Source of the DNA: an uncultured Flavobacteriales bacterium
Lineage (GTDB): Bacteria; Bacteroidota; Bacteroidia; Flavobacteriales; Crocinitomicaceae
Direction of reading: 5' to 3'
DNA length: 64,000 nt
Assembly: GCA_946480815.1 (NCBI GenBank)
Contig: CAMLLB010000008.1
Coordinates: 1 to 64,000, forward strand
Of the stretch, positions 1 to 9,261 are shown piece by piece; within the stretch, counting starts at the first letter, position 1; each line of letters begins with the position of its first letter. The notes beneath the pieces were generated by a model. It saw nothing but the letters and a program-made list of their open reading frames with translations, ran no database searches and had not been told where the DNA came from. The translations under genes were made by a program, and so were the position numbers.

Positions 1-42
1 AAAACATGTAGGGGCGCGATTAATCGCGCCCCTACATGTTTT
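1..42. repeat. GTAGGGGCG-family palindrome, copy 1
   Basis: This is a perfect 42-bp palindrome (21-bp arms) with GTAGGGGCGCGATT as the inner part of its left arm. It starts at base 1, so it may extend outside the window. It lies a few bases past the recQ stop codon and ends in a T run, so it could act as a bidirectional terminator. Four related copies lie at 29804, 29845, 38792 and 56573. Confidence 0.85.
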
Positions 43-48
43 TATAAA

Positions 49-2229
49 TCAATTTGCCATTTCGCTCATGAATTTGATGCGCATCAGGCGTAATTCTTCT
101 TCAGTGTAATCACCATCAAATTCATGGTAAGCTGTCGCCAAATCATCTGTTTCAGCCTCAGAGAAGTATTCGTAGATCTCCTCCTGGTTATCTGAATCCA
201 GGATATCGTCGATGTAGTAATTGATATTTACCCTCGTTCCGGAAGAAACGATTGCTTCAATCTCTTCGATTACCTCATCCATCGATTTCCCTTGTGCTCT
301 TCCGATATCCTCCAAAGGTAATTTACGGTCAATATTCTGAATCAGTTGGACTTTCAGTACCGATTTATTGATCAATGATTTCACCACCAAATCCTGTGGT
401 CGGTCAATATCATTTTCTTCCACGTAATTATGGATCATTTCAACGAAAGGCTGACCGTATCGTTGTGCTTTTCCGGCACCAACACCCTGACAGTTCGTCA
501 ATTCTTCGATCGTAATCGGATATTGAAAACACATGTCTTTTAAAGTCGGTTCCTGGAAGATCACGAACGGTGGAATATTATTTTGTTTTGAAAGTGATTT
601 TCTCAAATCAATCAGCATTTCATACAGGACTTCATCAAATGCACCACCTTTTCCAGGTGCAACAATTCCTTCATCTTCGTCTGAAGCAGAATAGTCGTGC
701 TGTTTCAACAAGGTAAACGATACCGGATTTGCTAAAAATTCCTGGCCCTTTTCCGTAAACTTAAGCGTTCCGTAGGTTTCAATATCTTTGTAAAGAAGTC
801 CTGCAACAACTGTTTGCCTGATTACTGCATTCCAGAAATGTTCATCGCGGTCTTTCCCAATTCCAAACAAAGGTGTCTGATCGTGACGGTAACTTTTGAT
901 CTCGGCAGTTACTCCACCGGATAGAAATGCACACACGTGTTTTGCCTTTTGCTGTTCCTGAAGGAAGTCGACAACCTGGAGCAACTGGTGGACAAATTCT
1001 TTACCTTCGAGTTTTTCTCTTGGGTACTTGCAATTATCACACATATCGTTGCATTTCTTTTCATCGAATGTTTCTCCGAAATAATGCAAGATGAATTTTC
1101 GTCTGCAAACGGAAGTTTCCGAATAAGAAACAATTTCACTCAACAATTGCTTCCCGATTTCCTGCTCTGCAACCGGTTTTCCCTGAAGGAATTTCTCCAG
1201 TTTCTCAATGTCTTTGTAGGAATAGAATGTGATACACTCACCTACTCCACCATCACGTCCGGCCCTACCGGTTTCCTGGTAATAACTTTCCAATGATTTC
1301 GGGATGTCGTGGTGAATCACAAAACGCACATCCGGCTTGTCAATTCCCATTCCGAAAGCAATCGTTGCAACAATCACATCTACTTCCTCCATCAGGAACA
1401 TATCCTGGTGTTTAGCGCGTGTAGTTGCATCCAGCCCGGCATGATAAGCCAGAGCATTGACTCCGTTCACTTGAAGTAATTCGGCCATTTCTTCTACTTT
1501 CTTCCTGGAAAGACAATAGATAATCCCGGATTTTCCCTGGCGTTGACGGATGTATTTAATGATTTCTTTTTCAACGTCTTTTTTCGCACGGATCTCATAA
1601 TACAGGTTATCCCTGTTGAATGATGATTTGAACAAGGTCGCATCCATCATATTGAGATTCTTTTGGATATCCGCCTGTACTTTTGGAGTTGCCGTAGCGG
1701 TCAGGGCAATGATCGCCACATCAGAGATTTTCTCAAAAATCTCACGCAACCTGCGGTATTCAGGACGGAAATCGTGTCCCCACTCGGAAATGCAATGTGC
1801 TTCATCAATTGCAAAAAAGGAGATGGGAACAGACGTTAAAAATTCTATATTTTCTTGTTTCGTAAGTGATTCAGGGGCTACGTACAATAATTTCGTTTTG
1901 CCGGCAAGAATATCATCCTTCACCCGGTTAATTTCGGTTTTGCTGAGTGATGAATTCAAAAAATGTGCAACCGAATTGTGATCACTCACATTCCGGATTG
2001 CATCCACCTGATTTTTCATCAGTGCAATCAATGGAGAAACTACAATCGCAGTGCCTTCTGATAATAATGCCGGAAGCTGATAGCAAAGGGACTTCCCACC
2101 ACCGGTAGGCATAATTACAAACGTGTTCTTTTTTTGCAACACATTGGTAATAATATTTTCTTGTTGTCCTTTAAACTGATCAAAACCAAAAAATGTCCTA
2201 AGCGCTTCCTTTAGATCATTCTGATCCAT
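49..2229 (-). CDS. recQ: ATP-dependent DNA helicase RecQ
   Basis: RecQ unwinds DNA 3'-5' with ATP during recombination and replication repair. The 726-residue product shows the superfamily-2 helicase motifs in order: MPTGGGKS (Walker A, about residue 40), IDEAHCISEWGHDFR (DEAH box), SFNRDNL, and the motif VI region YYQETGRAGRDG. A zinc-binding set follows (CRRKFILHYFGE then CNDMCDNC), then a winged helix, an HRDC-like segment around residues 530-610 ending in QGVGAGKAQRYG, and a C-terminal helical extension as in longer Bacteroidota RecQs. Length and motif order are complete. It is transcribed alone, divergently from tatC, and ends at the palindrome at the window start. Identity is certain at family level; which of several RecQ paralogs it is cannot be told here. 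Confidence 0.96.
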   Translation of the reverse strand: MDQNDLKEALRTFFGFDQFKGQQENIITNVLQKKNTFVIMPTGGGKSLCYQLPALLSEGTAIVVSPLIALMKNQVDAIRNVSDHNSVAHFLNSSLSKTEINRVKDDILAGKTKLLYVAPESLTKQENIEFLTSVPISFFAIDEAHCISEWGHDFRPEYRRLREIFEKISDVAIIALTATATPKVQADIQKNLNMMDATLFKSSFNRDNLYYEIRAKKDVEKEIIKYIRQRQGKSGIIYCLSRKKVEEMAELLQVNGVNALAYHAGLDATTRAKHQDMFLMEEVDVIVATIAFGMGIDKPDVRFVIHHDIPKSLESYYQETGRAGRDGGVGECITFYSYKDIEKLEKFLQGKPVAEQEIGKQLLSEIVSYSETSVCRRKFILHYFGETFDEKKCNDMCDNCKYPREKLEGKEFVHQLLQVVDFLQEQQKAKHVCAFLSGGVTAEIKSYRHDQTPLFGIGKDRDEHFWNAVIRQTVVAGLLYKDIETYGTLKFTEKGQEFLANPVSFTLLKQHDYSASDEDEGIVAPGKGGAFDEVLYEMLIDLRKSLSKQNNIPPFVIFQEPTLKDMCFQYPITIEELTNCQGVGAGKAQRYGQPFVEMIHNYVEENDIDRPQDLVVKSLINKSVLKVQLIQNIDRKLPLEDIGRAQGKSMDEVIEEIEAIVSSGTRVNINYYIDDILDSDNQEEIYEYFSEAETDDLATAYHEFDGDYTEEELRLMRIKFMSEMAN

Positions 2230-2533
2230 AAAGTTTGAATATTAGAGGATTACCTAAATTAATAAATCGAAATTACAGATAATAAAACGCTTCAGCGCTA
2301 TAAAATCGGCAACTACACTAAAATACAAGATAAATCAATAAAAAACAACTATTAATCTGAGTTCAACTACTATTTTTTTGGTTCCTAATCCGTTTTTGCA
2401 TCCATTTCTGTGTGATTTTCCGGAGCATTGAGCTTTCATTTTAAAACAGAATCAATAAAATTGATTGAATAACACAGTTATTAACATTTGAAACCCTTAA
2501 AATTTTGATGAATTATTAACTTTGCGCCGAAGT
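2230..2533. other. recQ-tatC divergent intergenic region
   Basis: These 304 AT-rich bases hold no credible ORF. A Bacteroidota-like -7 box TAACTTTG is at 2517-2524, pointing at tatC and only about 10 nt before its ATG. No well-spaced TTG -33 element accompanies it (nearest candidates at 2488 and 2505). Nothing else was recognised. Confidence 0.5.
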
Positions 2534-3331
2534 ATGGAAGAAGAAAAAAATATGTCATTCTTGCAGCATCTCGAGGAATTGAGATGGAGACTGGTTCGAT
2601 GCGCAGCTGTAATCATTGTTTTGGCTATTGTAATTTGGTGGAACCAGGATTGGATCATGAGACATATCTTCCTTTCCATGAGCAAACCAGATTTTTTCAC
2701 TTTTGACTTCTTCTGTCGGTATATGAACTTCATGTGCGTGGAAGAAATTCCGATCAATTTCCAGTCGACAACGATGGGAGGTCAGTTTTCCTACGCTTTA
2801 TGGATGAGTTTCTTAGGTGGTGTCGTAGTTGGTTTTCCTTTTATCTTCTATCAATTGTGGTCCTTCGTAAAACCGGGACTGAAGCAAAACGAAAAGAAAA
2901 TGGTGAAAGGAATTGTTTTCTATGTAAGCCTTCTTTTCTTCCTGGGAATTTTATTCGGATATTTCATTGTTGCCCCGATGAGTGTTCAATTCTTTGGTAC
3001 CTACCAAATTTCCAAAGAGATTAAAAACGACTTCACCATTAATTCCTATATGAGCACCGTGCTTTCTACCGTGTTCTATTCGGGATTGTTCTTCTTACTT
3101 CCGATTTTAGCTTACCTATTGGGAAAATTGGGAATCGTTTCCTCCGGTTTCCTTACCAAATACCGCAAACATTCTATTGTGGTAGTCTTAATTCTGGCCG
3201 CAATTATCACTCCGCCGGATATTATTTCCCAGGTGATTGTCAGTATTCCGATCCTGCTTCTTTATGAAATCGGGATTTTTGTCGTGAAACGTGTTGAAAA
3301 GGCACGCTTGAAAGACGAAATGAACGGCTAA
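2534..3331 (+). CDS. tatC: Sec-independent protein translocase TatC
   Basis: TatC is the multi-spanning receptor of the twin-arginine translocase, which exports folded proteins across the inner membrane. The N-terminus carries the family signature MSFLQHLEELRWRL, and six hydrophobic segments follow. The ...YQLWSFVKPGL stretch and the late AAIITPPD motif are TatC hallmarks. An upstream TTG at 2522 would add four residues but overlaps the -7 box (2517-2524), so I start at ATG 2534. ATG 2552 (MSFLQ) is also possible because transcription probably begins near 2530, which would leave 2534 almost leaderless. tatA/tatB are not adjacent. Confidence 0.95.
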   Translation: MEEEKNMSFLQHLEELRWRLVRCAAVIIVLAIVIWWNQDWIMRHIFLSMSKPDFFTFDFFCRYMNFMCVEEIPINFQSTTMGGQFSYALWMSFLGGVVVGFPFIFYQLWSFVKPGLKQNEKKMVKGIVFYVSLLFFLGILFGYFIVAPMSVQFFGTYQISKEIKNDFTINSYMSTVLSTVFYSGLFFLLPILAYLLGKLGIVSSGFLTKYRKHSIVVVLILAAIITPPDIISQVIVSIPILLLYEIGIFVVKRVEKARLKDEMNG

Positions 3332-3378
3332 TTCCTGTCTTGTTTTTACTATGAGTTTTTCTTAGTTTTATGCCGTCT

Positions 3379-5838
3379 ATGTTTAAACTAAGGATTCTAT
3401 TTCTGCTCTGCCTGATTCAAAGTGCTGTCTATTCTCAGCAGACAAAAGTTTCAGGTCGCGTAACTGATGCAGAGACGGGAGAAGGAATGCCTGATGTAAG
3501 AGTCCAGTTCCAGTATTCAAAAATCGGCACGCTTACGGACAGTCTTGGTTTTTATACACTCCAGACCTATTATGCAACGGACAGTATCACCTATTTGATG
3601 CCTGAGTTCAACCTGGTAACCAAAGCGGTAAAAAAAGACCAGGAACAGGTTATTGATGTGAAGCTGAGTGAAGACATCATGGACATCACGGAAGTGACCG
3701 TAAAACCACCCGATGAATTTCCTTCAACCACCCTGCACAAGAAAGTAATTGCACATAAGGATGCGAACAACAAGGAAAAATTGAGTTCCTACGAATACGA
3801 GCTATACAACAAGATCCAGATTGACCTCAACAATATCGGGGATAAATTTAAAGACCGGGATATTGTAAAACGCCTGGACGTAGTGATGGATTACCTTGAT
3901 TCCATTGATGGAGGAAAAACGTATTTACCTGTAATCCTCTCGGAAAACATTTCCCAGTTCAGTTACAAAAACAATCCGAAAAAGAAGCGGGAATTGGTCT
4001 CCGCTACCCGGATTTCCGGAATCGAGAACCTCCAATTGAACCAGTTCCTGGGAGAGATGTACCTGGATTTCAACATCTACGACAACTACCTCAACATCTT
4101 TCAAAAAGCATTTATCAGCCCGGTAGCAAATTTTGCACGCAACTATTATAAGTTCTACCTGGAAGACAGTATGTTTATTGATAATAACTGGTGCTACAAA
4201 TTGCGTTTTACTCCGAAAAGAACCGGTGACATGACTTTCGAAGGTGAAATGTGGATCAATGATACTACGTATGCCGTAAAATCCTTTAAAGCAAAATTAT
4301 CTCCGTGGGCAAATATCAATTATGTACAGGACATGTACATGGAGCATCATTTTGCGCAGGTCCTTCCGGAAGTATGGATGCTGACAGAAGAAAAAATGAT
4401 CCTCGACCTGAAAATCACCAAAGGAACAAAACTCTATGGCTTTTATGGTCGAAAATATTCATCCCGGAAGAATTTCATCATTAATAAAGACCGGCCTGAC
4501 GACTTCTACAAAAGTGAATTTACGGTAGAACTTGCCGATAGTGCCAAAATAAGGGATAAAGCATATTGGATTGCCCACCGGCACATTCCGTTGAACGACC
4601 AGGAAAACGGGATTGACAACATGGTCGATTCTTTGAATCACGATCCGTTCTTTAAGTTCCTGAAGAATTCTACTTACATGCTTGCTTCAGGATACTATCC
4701 GGTCGGGCCTATTGAGATCGGGTCCATTTACTCGCTCATTTCTGTGAATCCGGTTGAAAAATTCCGGACTGGATTAGCTATCCGGACTTCCAATGCCTTT
4801 TCCAAACGAATCGAATTCGGAGGACGGTTATATTATGGTTTCGGGGATCAGCGATTCAAGTACGGATTAACAACCCGCATCAATATTACTCCCAAGAAAC
4901 GTGGGCTTTTGATTTTTTACGGGAACCGGGATATCGAACAAATCGGGATTTCTCCTACAGCAGCGGCAGTTGGGTCCACCTTTAGTTCGCTTTTAAGGAC
5001 CGGACCTCTTGACAAGCTGACCTTTGTGGATAAAGCCGGGATCAACCTGGAAAAAGATCTTGGGAAGGATTTCATAATCTTTGGAGGATTTGAATGGAAA
5101 GAATACACTCCGCTGGGACTTGCAACCTATGAGAAGCGTAATGAATACGGCGGATTGGATACCATCAGACATATCCAAAGCTCCGAAGTAACCCTGCGTT
5201 TCAGATGGTGTAAAGATGAAGAGTTTATTTCCGGGAATTTTGACCGTACGACACTTCCTTCCAAATTCCCTATTTTATCCATCCAGGGAATTTTTGGGAT
5301 CAAGGGTGTTTTCGGAAGTGATTACAATTATCAAAAACTGGAATTTGCATTGGAGCACAACCGGAACGTAGGAGTTTTGGGAAGACTTCGTTACGGGATA
5401 AATGCCGGTGTGGTTTTGGGAACAGTTGCTTACCCCTTCCTGAAAGTGCACGAAGGAAGCCAATCGTATTGGTTATACACAAACTCATTTAACCGCATGT
5501 CTTATTTTGAATTCATTTCCGACAGATATGTGGGTGGGTTTATTGAACAACATTGGCAGGGATTGTTATTTGACCGCATTCCGTTGATCAAGAAATTAAA
5601 ATGGAGATTGGTTACTTCCGGCAGAATTACTTACGGAGCGATCAGTCAGAGACACAATGATGTGATGATCATTCCATCCTTTACAAAACAATTTGGAAAC
5701 ACCCCTTATGCCGAAGCTGCAGTAGGGATTGAAAATATTTTCAAATTGGGACGTGTAGATTTGGTTTGGAGAATCACTCATCTTGCACCGGGCATTGCAC
5801 CATTGGGAATCCGTGCACGCTGGTCGTTTGCCTTTTAA
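3379..5838 (+). CDS. DUF5686 family outer-membrane protein with carboxypeptidase-like N-domain
   Basis: This is an exported protein of about 819 residues. It has a signal peptide (MFKLRILFLLCLIQSAVYSQ), an N-terminal CarboxypepD_reg-like beta-sandwich (KVSGRVTDAETGEGMPDVRV...), and a long C-terminal region rich in alternating beta strands that ends in aromatic RARWSFAF, as expected for an outer-membrane barrel. The layout matches Bacteroidota DUF5686 proteins, whose biochemical role is not established. I start at the second ATG (3379) because the first (3370) overlaps a TAGTTTTA -7-like box; either gives a signal peptide. Its neighbours tatC and lptB are also envelope functions, but the genes do not overlap. 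Confidence 0.85.
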   Translation: MFKLRILFLLCLIQSAVYSQQTKVSGRVTDAETGEGMPDVRVQFQYSKIGTLTDSLGFYTLQTYYATDSITYLMPEFNLVTKAVKKDQEQVIDVKLSEDIMDITEVTVKPPDEFPSTTLHKKVIAHKDANNKEKLSSYEYELYNKIQIDLNNIGDKFKDRDIVKRLDVVMDYLDSIDGGKTYLPVILSENISQFSYKNNPKKKRELVSATRISGIENLQLNQFLGEMYLDFNIYDNYLNIFQKAFISPVANFARNYYKFYLEDSMFIDNNWCYKLRFTPKRTGDMTFEGEMWINDTTYAVKSFKAKLSPWANINYVQDMYMEHHFAQVLPEVWMLTEEKMILDLKITKGTKLYGFYGRKYSSRKNFIINKDRPDDFYKSEFTVELADSAKIRDKAYWIAHRHIPLNDQENGIDNMVDSLNHDPFFKFLKNSTYMLASGYYPVGPIEIGSIYSLISVNPVEKFRTGLAIRTSNAFSKRIEFGGRLYYGFGDQRFKYGLTTRINITPKKRGLLIFYGNRDIEQIGISPTAAAVGSTFSSLLRTGPLDKLTFVDKAGINLEKDLGKDFIIFGGFEWKEYTPLGLATYEKRNEYGGLDTIRHIQSSEVTLRFRWCKDEEFISGNFDRTTLPSKFPILSIQGIFGIKGVFGSDYNYQKLEFALEHNRNVGVLGRLRYGINAGVVLGTVAYPFLKVHEGSQSYWLYTNSFNRMSYFEFISDRYVGGFIEQHWQGLLFDRIPLIKKLKWRLVTSGRITYGAISQRHNDVMIIPSFTKQFGNTPYAEAAVGIENIFKLGRVDLVWRITHLAPGIAPLGIRARWSFAF

Positions 5839-5992
5839 GGAGGTAACTTCGACTCCGCTGCGCCTATGCTGTAGCTCCTGCGTAAGCATTCAGCCACCTT
5901 CTAGTATAAAATTTCAGAGGATTTAGCTATTCTAAATTAACGACTCTTAACCATTCGCAATTGGGCATTCACAATTCGCAATTGTTTTTTCT

Positions 5993-6000
5993 TATTTTTG
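5993..6000 (+). promoter_or_regulatory. -7 box upstream of lptB
   Basis: TATTTTTG matches the Bacteroidota TAnnTTTG consensus and lies 5 nt before the GTG start at 6006. It rules out the longer reading frame that would begin at 5961. No convincing -33 TTG at the usual spacing was found. Confidence 0.55.
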
Positions 6001-6005
6001 CCAAA

Positions 6006-6740
6006 GTGAAATTACATACGCACGATATCAAAAAGACCTACAAAGGTCGAAATGTAGTAAAAGGTGTTACAATTGAAGTGAACCAGGGAGAAATTGTTGG
6101 TTTATTAGGCCCCAACGGTGCCGGTAAGACCACATCTTTCTACATGATGGTTGGTTTGGTTAAACCGGATGAAGGCCATGTATTCCTGGACGATCTTGAG
6201 ATTACACATTACCCTATGTACAAGCGTTCTCAATTGGGAATCGGGTACCTTCCGCAGGAAGTTTCGGTATTTCGCAAATTAAGTGTTGAAGACAACATTC
6301 TGTCCATTTTAGAGCTTTCCGACCTGACCAAGATTCAGCGAAAAGAAAAAATGGAGCAGCTTTTGGAAGAATTCAGCTTGACAAAAGTTCGGAAAAACCT
6401 GGGAAACAGACTTTCTGGTGGTGAAAAAAGAAGAACAGAAATTGCACGTGCCCTGGCGACCGATCCGAAATTCGTTTTATTGGATGAACCCTTCGCCGGT
6501 GTCGATCCGATTGCAGTGGAAGACATTCAGAGTATTGTTTCGGACCTGCGTAAACGCAACATCGGGATCCTGATCACGGACCACAATGTACAGGAAACAC
6601 TTTCTATTACAGACAGAGCTTATTTGTTATTCGAAGGAAGTATTTTGAAATCAGGGACCGCCGAAGAATTGGCTTCCGATGAACAAGTACGCAAGGTATA
6701 CCTGGGTCAAAATTTCGTTCTACGCACTAAAAACACTTAG
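6006..6740 (+). CDS. lptB: LPS export ABC transporter ATP-binding protein LptB
   Basis: LptB is the cytoplasmic ATPase of the LptBFGC transporter that extracts lipopolysaccharide from the inner membrane and drives it to the outer membrane. It shows Walker [10 protein letters not shown], a Q-loop (GYLPQE), signature LSGGEKRR, Walker [16 protein letters not shown] with the LptB-typical AGVDP, and an H-loop in ITDHNVQET. The frame opens at 5961, but a promoter -7 box at 5993-6000 and homologous N-termini ([14 protein letters not shown]) support GTG 6006, giving 244 residues, the usual length. lptF/G are not adjacent. Downstream is a pair of tiny lipoproteins on the opposite strand. Confidence 0.94.
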   Translation: MKLHTHDIKKTYKGRNVVKGVTIEVNQGEIVGLLGPNGAGKTTSFYMMVGLVKPDEGHVFLDDLEITHYPMYKRSQLGIGYLPQEVSVFRKLSVEDNILSILELSDLTKIQRKEKMEQLLEEFSLTKVRKNLGNRLSGGEKRRTEIARALATDPKFVLLDEPFAGVDPIAVEDIQSIVSDLRKRNIGILITDHNVQETLSITDRAYLLFEGSILKSGTAEELASDEQVRKVYLGQNFVLRTKNT

Positions 6741-6785
6741 TAATAAAAAAAGCCTCCGTGGGAAGAGACTTTTGGTTTTGTTTCG

Positions 6786-6923
6786 TTATTTAGATGCTAA
6801 ATCAGCGTTTTCTGTGTTATCAACACTTCCGTAAGCATCACAATGTCCTCTGGAGGATCCGCAAGATGCTAAAACTACCGCTAAGAAAGCAGCCATTGCT
6901 GCGTAGGCAAAAAATTTCTTCAT
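6786..6923 (-). CDS. Tiny lipoprotein (45 aa), paralog of 7142-7267
   Basis: A 45-codon frame encodes MKKFFAYAAMAAFLAVVLAS followed by C, a textbook lipoprotein signal with lipobox LASC. The mature part is only about 25 residues (CGSSRGHCDAYG...). Its CDAY motif recurs in the neighbouring small ORF, where spacing from the lipobox Cys is also similar, so the two look like ancient tandem duplicates. Mature peptides this short may be surface-stabilising or regulatory, but no function can be assigned. It is the only plausible gene in an otherwise gene-free gap of about 670 bases besides its paralog. Confidence rests on the signal peptide and conservation between the pair. Confidence 0.75.
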   Translation of the reverse strand: MKKFFAYAAMAAFLAVVLASCGSSRGHCDAYGSVDNTENADLASK

Positions 6924-7141
6924 AGTTATTGCTTGTTTTTTAGTTTACTAGTTGTTGTCAGGTTACAAATCTATCATTTTTTAACGTTAGTTTGCATAAA
7001 TATTATTCACATTCCAAATTTTTATGATGTGGATTAGTTGTGATTTAATCTAAAAACGCACTTTTTTTTTAACGTTACACCAAATCAAAAAAGCCGAAAG
7101 TTACTGTTTATCTATGTTTCAAGTAGAATATGATTAAACAA

Positions 7142-7267
7142 TTATTGTTCAGGTTTTTCCGTTTGATCCATTCCATTATATGCGTCACAATTTGCTTTTG
7201 TTCTACAAGATGCACCTGCTAAGAGCACAAACAGTGCTAAAGCAAGAATTCCAAGGATTTTCTTCAT
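7142..7267 (-). CDS. Tiny lipoprotein (41 aa), paralog of 6786-6923
   Basis: A 41-codon frame encodes MKKILGILALALFVLLAGAS then C, a lipoprotein-like signal, although the lipobox (GASC) is less canonical than its neighbour's LASC. The mature portion is 21 residues with CDAY (mature residues 7-10) aligned to CDAY in the 45-aa paralog, and both end in short polar tails rich in acidic residues and lysine. The conserved second cysteine suggests a disulfide, metal contact or dimerisation. The product is unrecognised; the call rests on signal peptide and paralogy only. Confidence 0.7.
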   Translation of the reverse strand: MKKILGILALALFVLLAGASCRTKANCDAYNGMDQTEKPEQ

Positions 7268-7416
7268 GATCTTCAGTTTAATGGTTCATACTAATTGTAA
7301 CTTCTATACAAACTTACTACTTTCAACGTTATATTACAGGATATTCTGGAAATTTGTGAAAGGAAATAATTGATTTCGAGGGTTTAAGCAACTAATTAAA
7401 ACTAAAAATATAAAAA

Positions 7417-9162
7417 TTGAAAGAAAAACTGCGCTTACGCTTGTTTGTATCAAAAGCTTTGCTTTCTCTTATTCAACAAAAATGGCTGGCCGGTCTTTTG
7501 ATCAGCTTATCTATTTTCAGTTCCCAAATCCTCCATTCCCAAAAAAGTATTCATTTCCCGGACCCGAGCTTTAAAAAGATCAGCAAGCGCACCAGTTTTG
7601 CTTATTCGGATAGCCTTTCCCTTCAAAATCAACTTCGGGATATCCGGTTTCTGGCTTACAAAAAAGGCTACCTCACTTTCGGAATTGATTCCATTATCCG
7701 GGTTGACAGTCTTCAGAGTGAAGCTTACTTCACACTTGGTTTACGCTACAAAGAATTAAACCTTTCCATTTCCGATAACAGCAAACGTGCACTGAGGGAA
7801 ATCGGGATCAGCCCGAGAACCATTGAAACACTTCCTCCCACTCCTTCGGAAATTTCCAGGAACCTGGAACGCGTTCTTCATGAATTTGAAATAGCAGGTT
7901 ATCCTTTTGCACGAATTTCATTTGAAGATCTGCGTGTTGAGAAAGAAATCCTTTTTGCGGAACTGATTGTCACACCGAACTCGCGGGTAAAATGGAACGA
8001 ACTCATCGTTTCCGGGAACAAGGTGAAACTATCCAAAAAATACCTGGAGAATTTTCTGCACATTGAAAAAGGCGATTGGTACAACCAGGAACAGGTGAAT
8101 CTGATCAATACACGTCTTGCCCAATTGATCTTCGTAAAACAAACCAAACCGGCAGAAATTTTATTTACCCCGGAAGGTGCCAATCTTTATTTATACATCG
8201 AAACAAAACCCGTTTCGTTATTCAACGGAACCATCGGACTCCAACAGGACCCAATCAAATTAAAGTACCAGCTTACCGGTGATTTACGGCTAAAGCTTCA
8301 GAATGCTTTCAAACACGGAGAATTGTTTGACCTGAATTGGCGTTCCATCCAACCAGGAAGTCCGCAATTGAAAATCCAGGCAGCTTACCCGTTTCTATTC
8401 AATACTCCTTTTGGATTGGACGGACAATTTTCCCTGTTCAAACGGGATTCGACCTTTTTGGAGTTAAAAACCAGCATTGGTGTAACTTACTTCGTTTCAG
8501 GAGGAAAAACCCTGACCGGATTTTACAAGAACCAACAATCCAACCTGCTTGGGGCCGCGAATACCGGGTTAACGTACGGAACTTCCAGGAGTAACCTGTA
8601 CGGACTTTCATTCCGCAATCAAACCGTAGATTACCTGCCCAATCCGCGAAAAGGATTTATCTGGTACCTGGAAGGAAATATCGGAAAACGGACCCTGATA
8701 AAAGATACCCTGACCAATCATTACCTCATCTATGGCGGGAAAGTCCAAATCGAATACTATCAATCGCTTGGAAAACGGTTTGTACTAAAAACAGGTCTGA
8801 TCAGTGAATCGTTTTACACCAACAACATTCAGCAAAACGAGTTGCTGCGTTTCGGCGGAAACCTTTCACAACGCGGTTTCATGGAAGATGAGTTATTAAG
8901 TACTTTTCGTGCAACACTCACCATTGAACCCCGGTTCATCCTCGATCAGAATTCCTATTTGTTTGTTTTCTACGATCAAAGCTGGTATGAGCGCAACGTA
9001 CAACTCTACCGGCACGATTCTCCGAAAGGCTTCGGTGCAGGACTTTGTTTTGGCACGAACATCGGGATTTTCTCATTGACCTATGCCCTGGGACAGCAAT
9101 TCTCCAATCCGATCCTGTTCAGGGATTCGAAGGTGCATTTTGGGTATGTCGCTTACTTCTAA
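7417..9162 (+). CDS. BamA/TamA-like outer-membrane protein (POTRA plus Omp85 barrel)
   Basis: This 581-residue exported protein has an N-terminal hydrophobic segment ending near SSQILHSQ, POTRA-like segments around residues 60-270 (for example ELIVSGNKVKLSKKYLENFL), and a C-terminal beta-barrel with the Omp85-type element LLRFGGNLSQRGFMEDEL near residues 475-495. It resembles short BamA/TamA-like proteins of Bacteroidota that insert or export outer-membrane components. It is shorter than BamA (about 800), so it is not the main assembly factor. The start is TTG 7417: no in-frame ATG exists before the barrel, and this codon precedes the positively charged signal N-region. A start in the non-standard set is unusual and lowers certainty about the exact N-terminus. 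Confidence 0.8.
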   Translation: MKEKLRLRLFVSKALLSLIQQKWLAGLLISLSIFSSQILHSQKSIHFPDPSFKKISKRTSFAYSDSLSLQNQLRDIRFLAYKKGYLTFGIDSIIRVDSLQSEAYFTLGLRYKELNLSISDNSKRALREIGISPRTIETLPPTPSEISRNLERVLHEFEIAGYPFARISFEDLRVEKEILFAELIVTPNSRVKWNELIVSGNKVKLSKKYLENFLHIEKGDWYNQEQVNLINTRLAQLIFVKQTKPAEILFTPEGANLYLYIETKPVSLFNGTIGLQQDPIKLKYQLTGDLRLKLQNAFKHGELFDLNWRSIQPGSPQLKIQAAYPFLFNTPFGLDGQFSLFKRDSTFLELKTSIGVTYFVSGGKTLTGFYKNQQSNLLGAANTGLTYGTSRSNLYGLSFRNQTVDYLPNPRKGFIWYLEGNIGKRTLIKDTLTNHYLIYGGKVQIEYYQSLGKRFVLKTGLISESFYTNNIQQNELLRFGGNLSQRGFMEDELLSTFRATLTIEPRFILDQNSYLFVFYDQSWYERNVQLYRHDSPKGFGAGLCFGTNIGIFSLTYALGQQFSNPILFRDSKVHFGYVAYF

Positions 9163-9261
9163 TTATAATTGATCCTTTCAAATTTTCCTAAAATCAATTA
9201 ACAGAACACTTTAATCAATCCATTTGATCCCGTTTCTTTTTTTGGTTAACTTAAAACTCTG

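Noticed and set aside
1..42. CRISPR repeat
   Set aside because: The palindromes are single, at distant sites, and have no spacer-repeat periodicity.
2522..2533. TTG start adding four residues to TatC
   Set aside because: It overlaps the TAACTTTG -7 box, so it would lie upstream of the transcript start.
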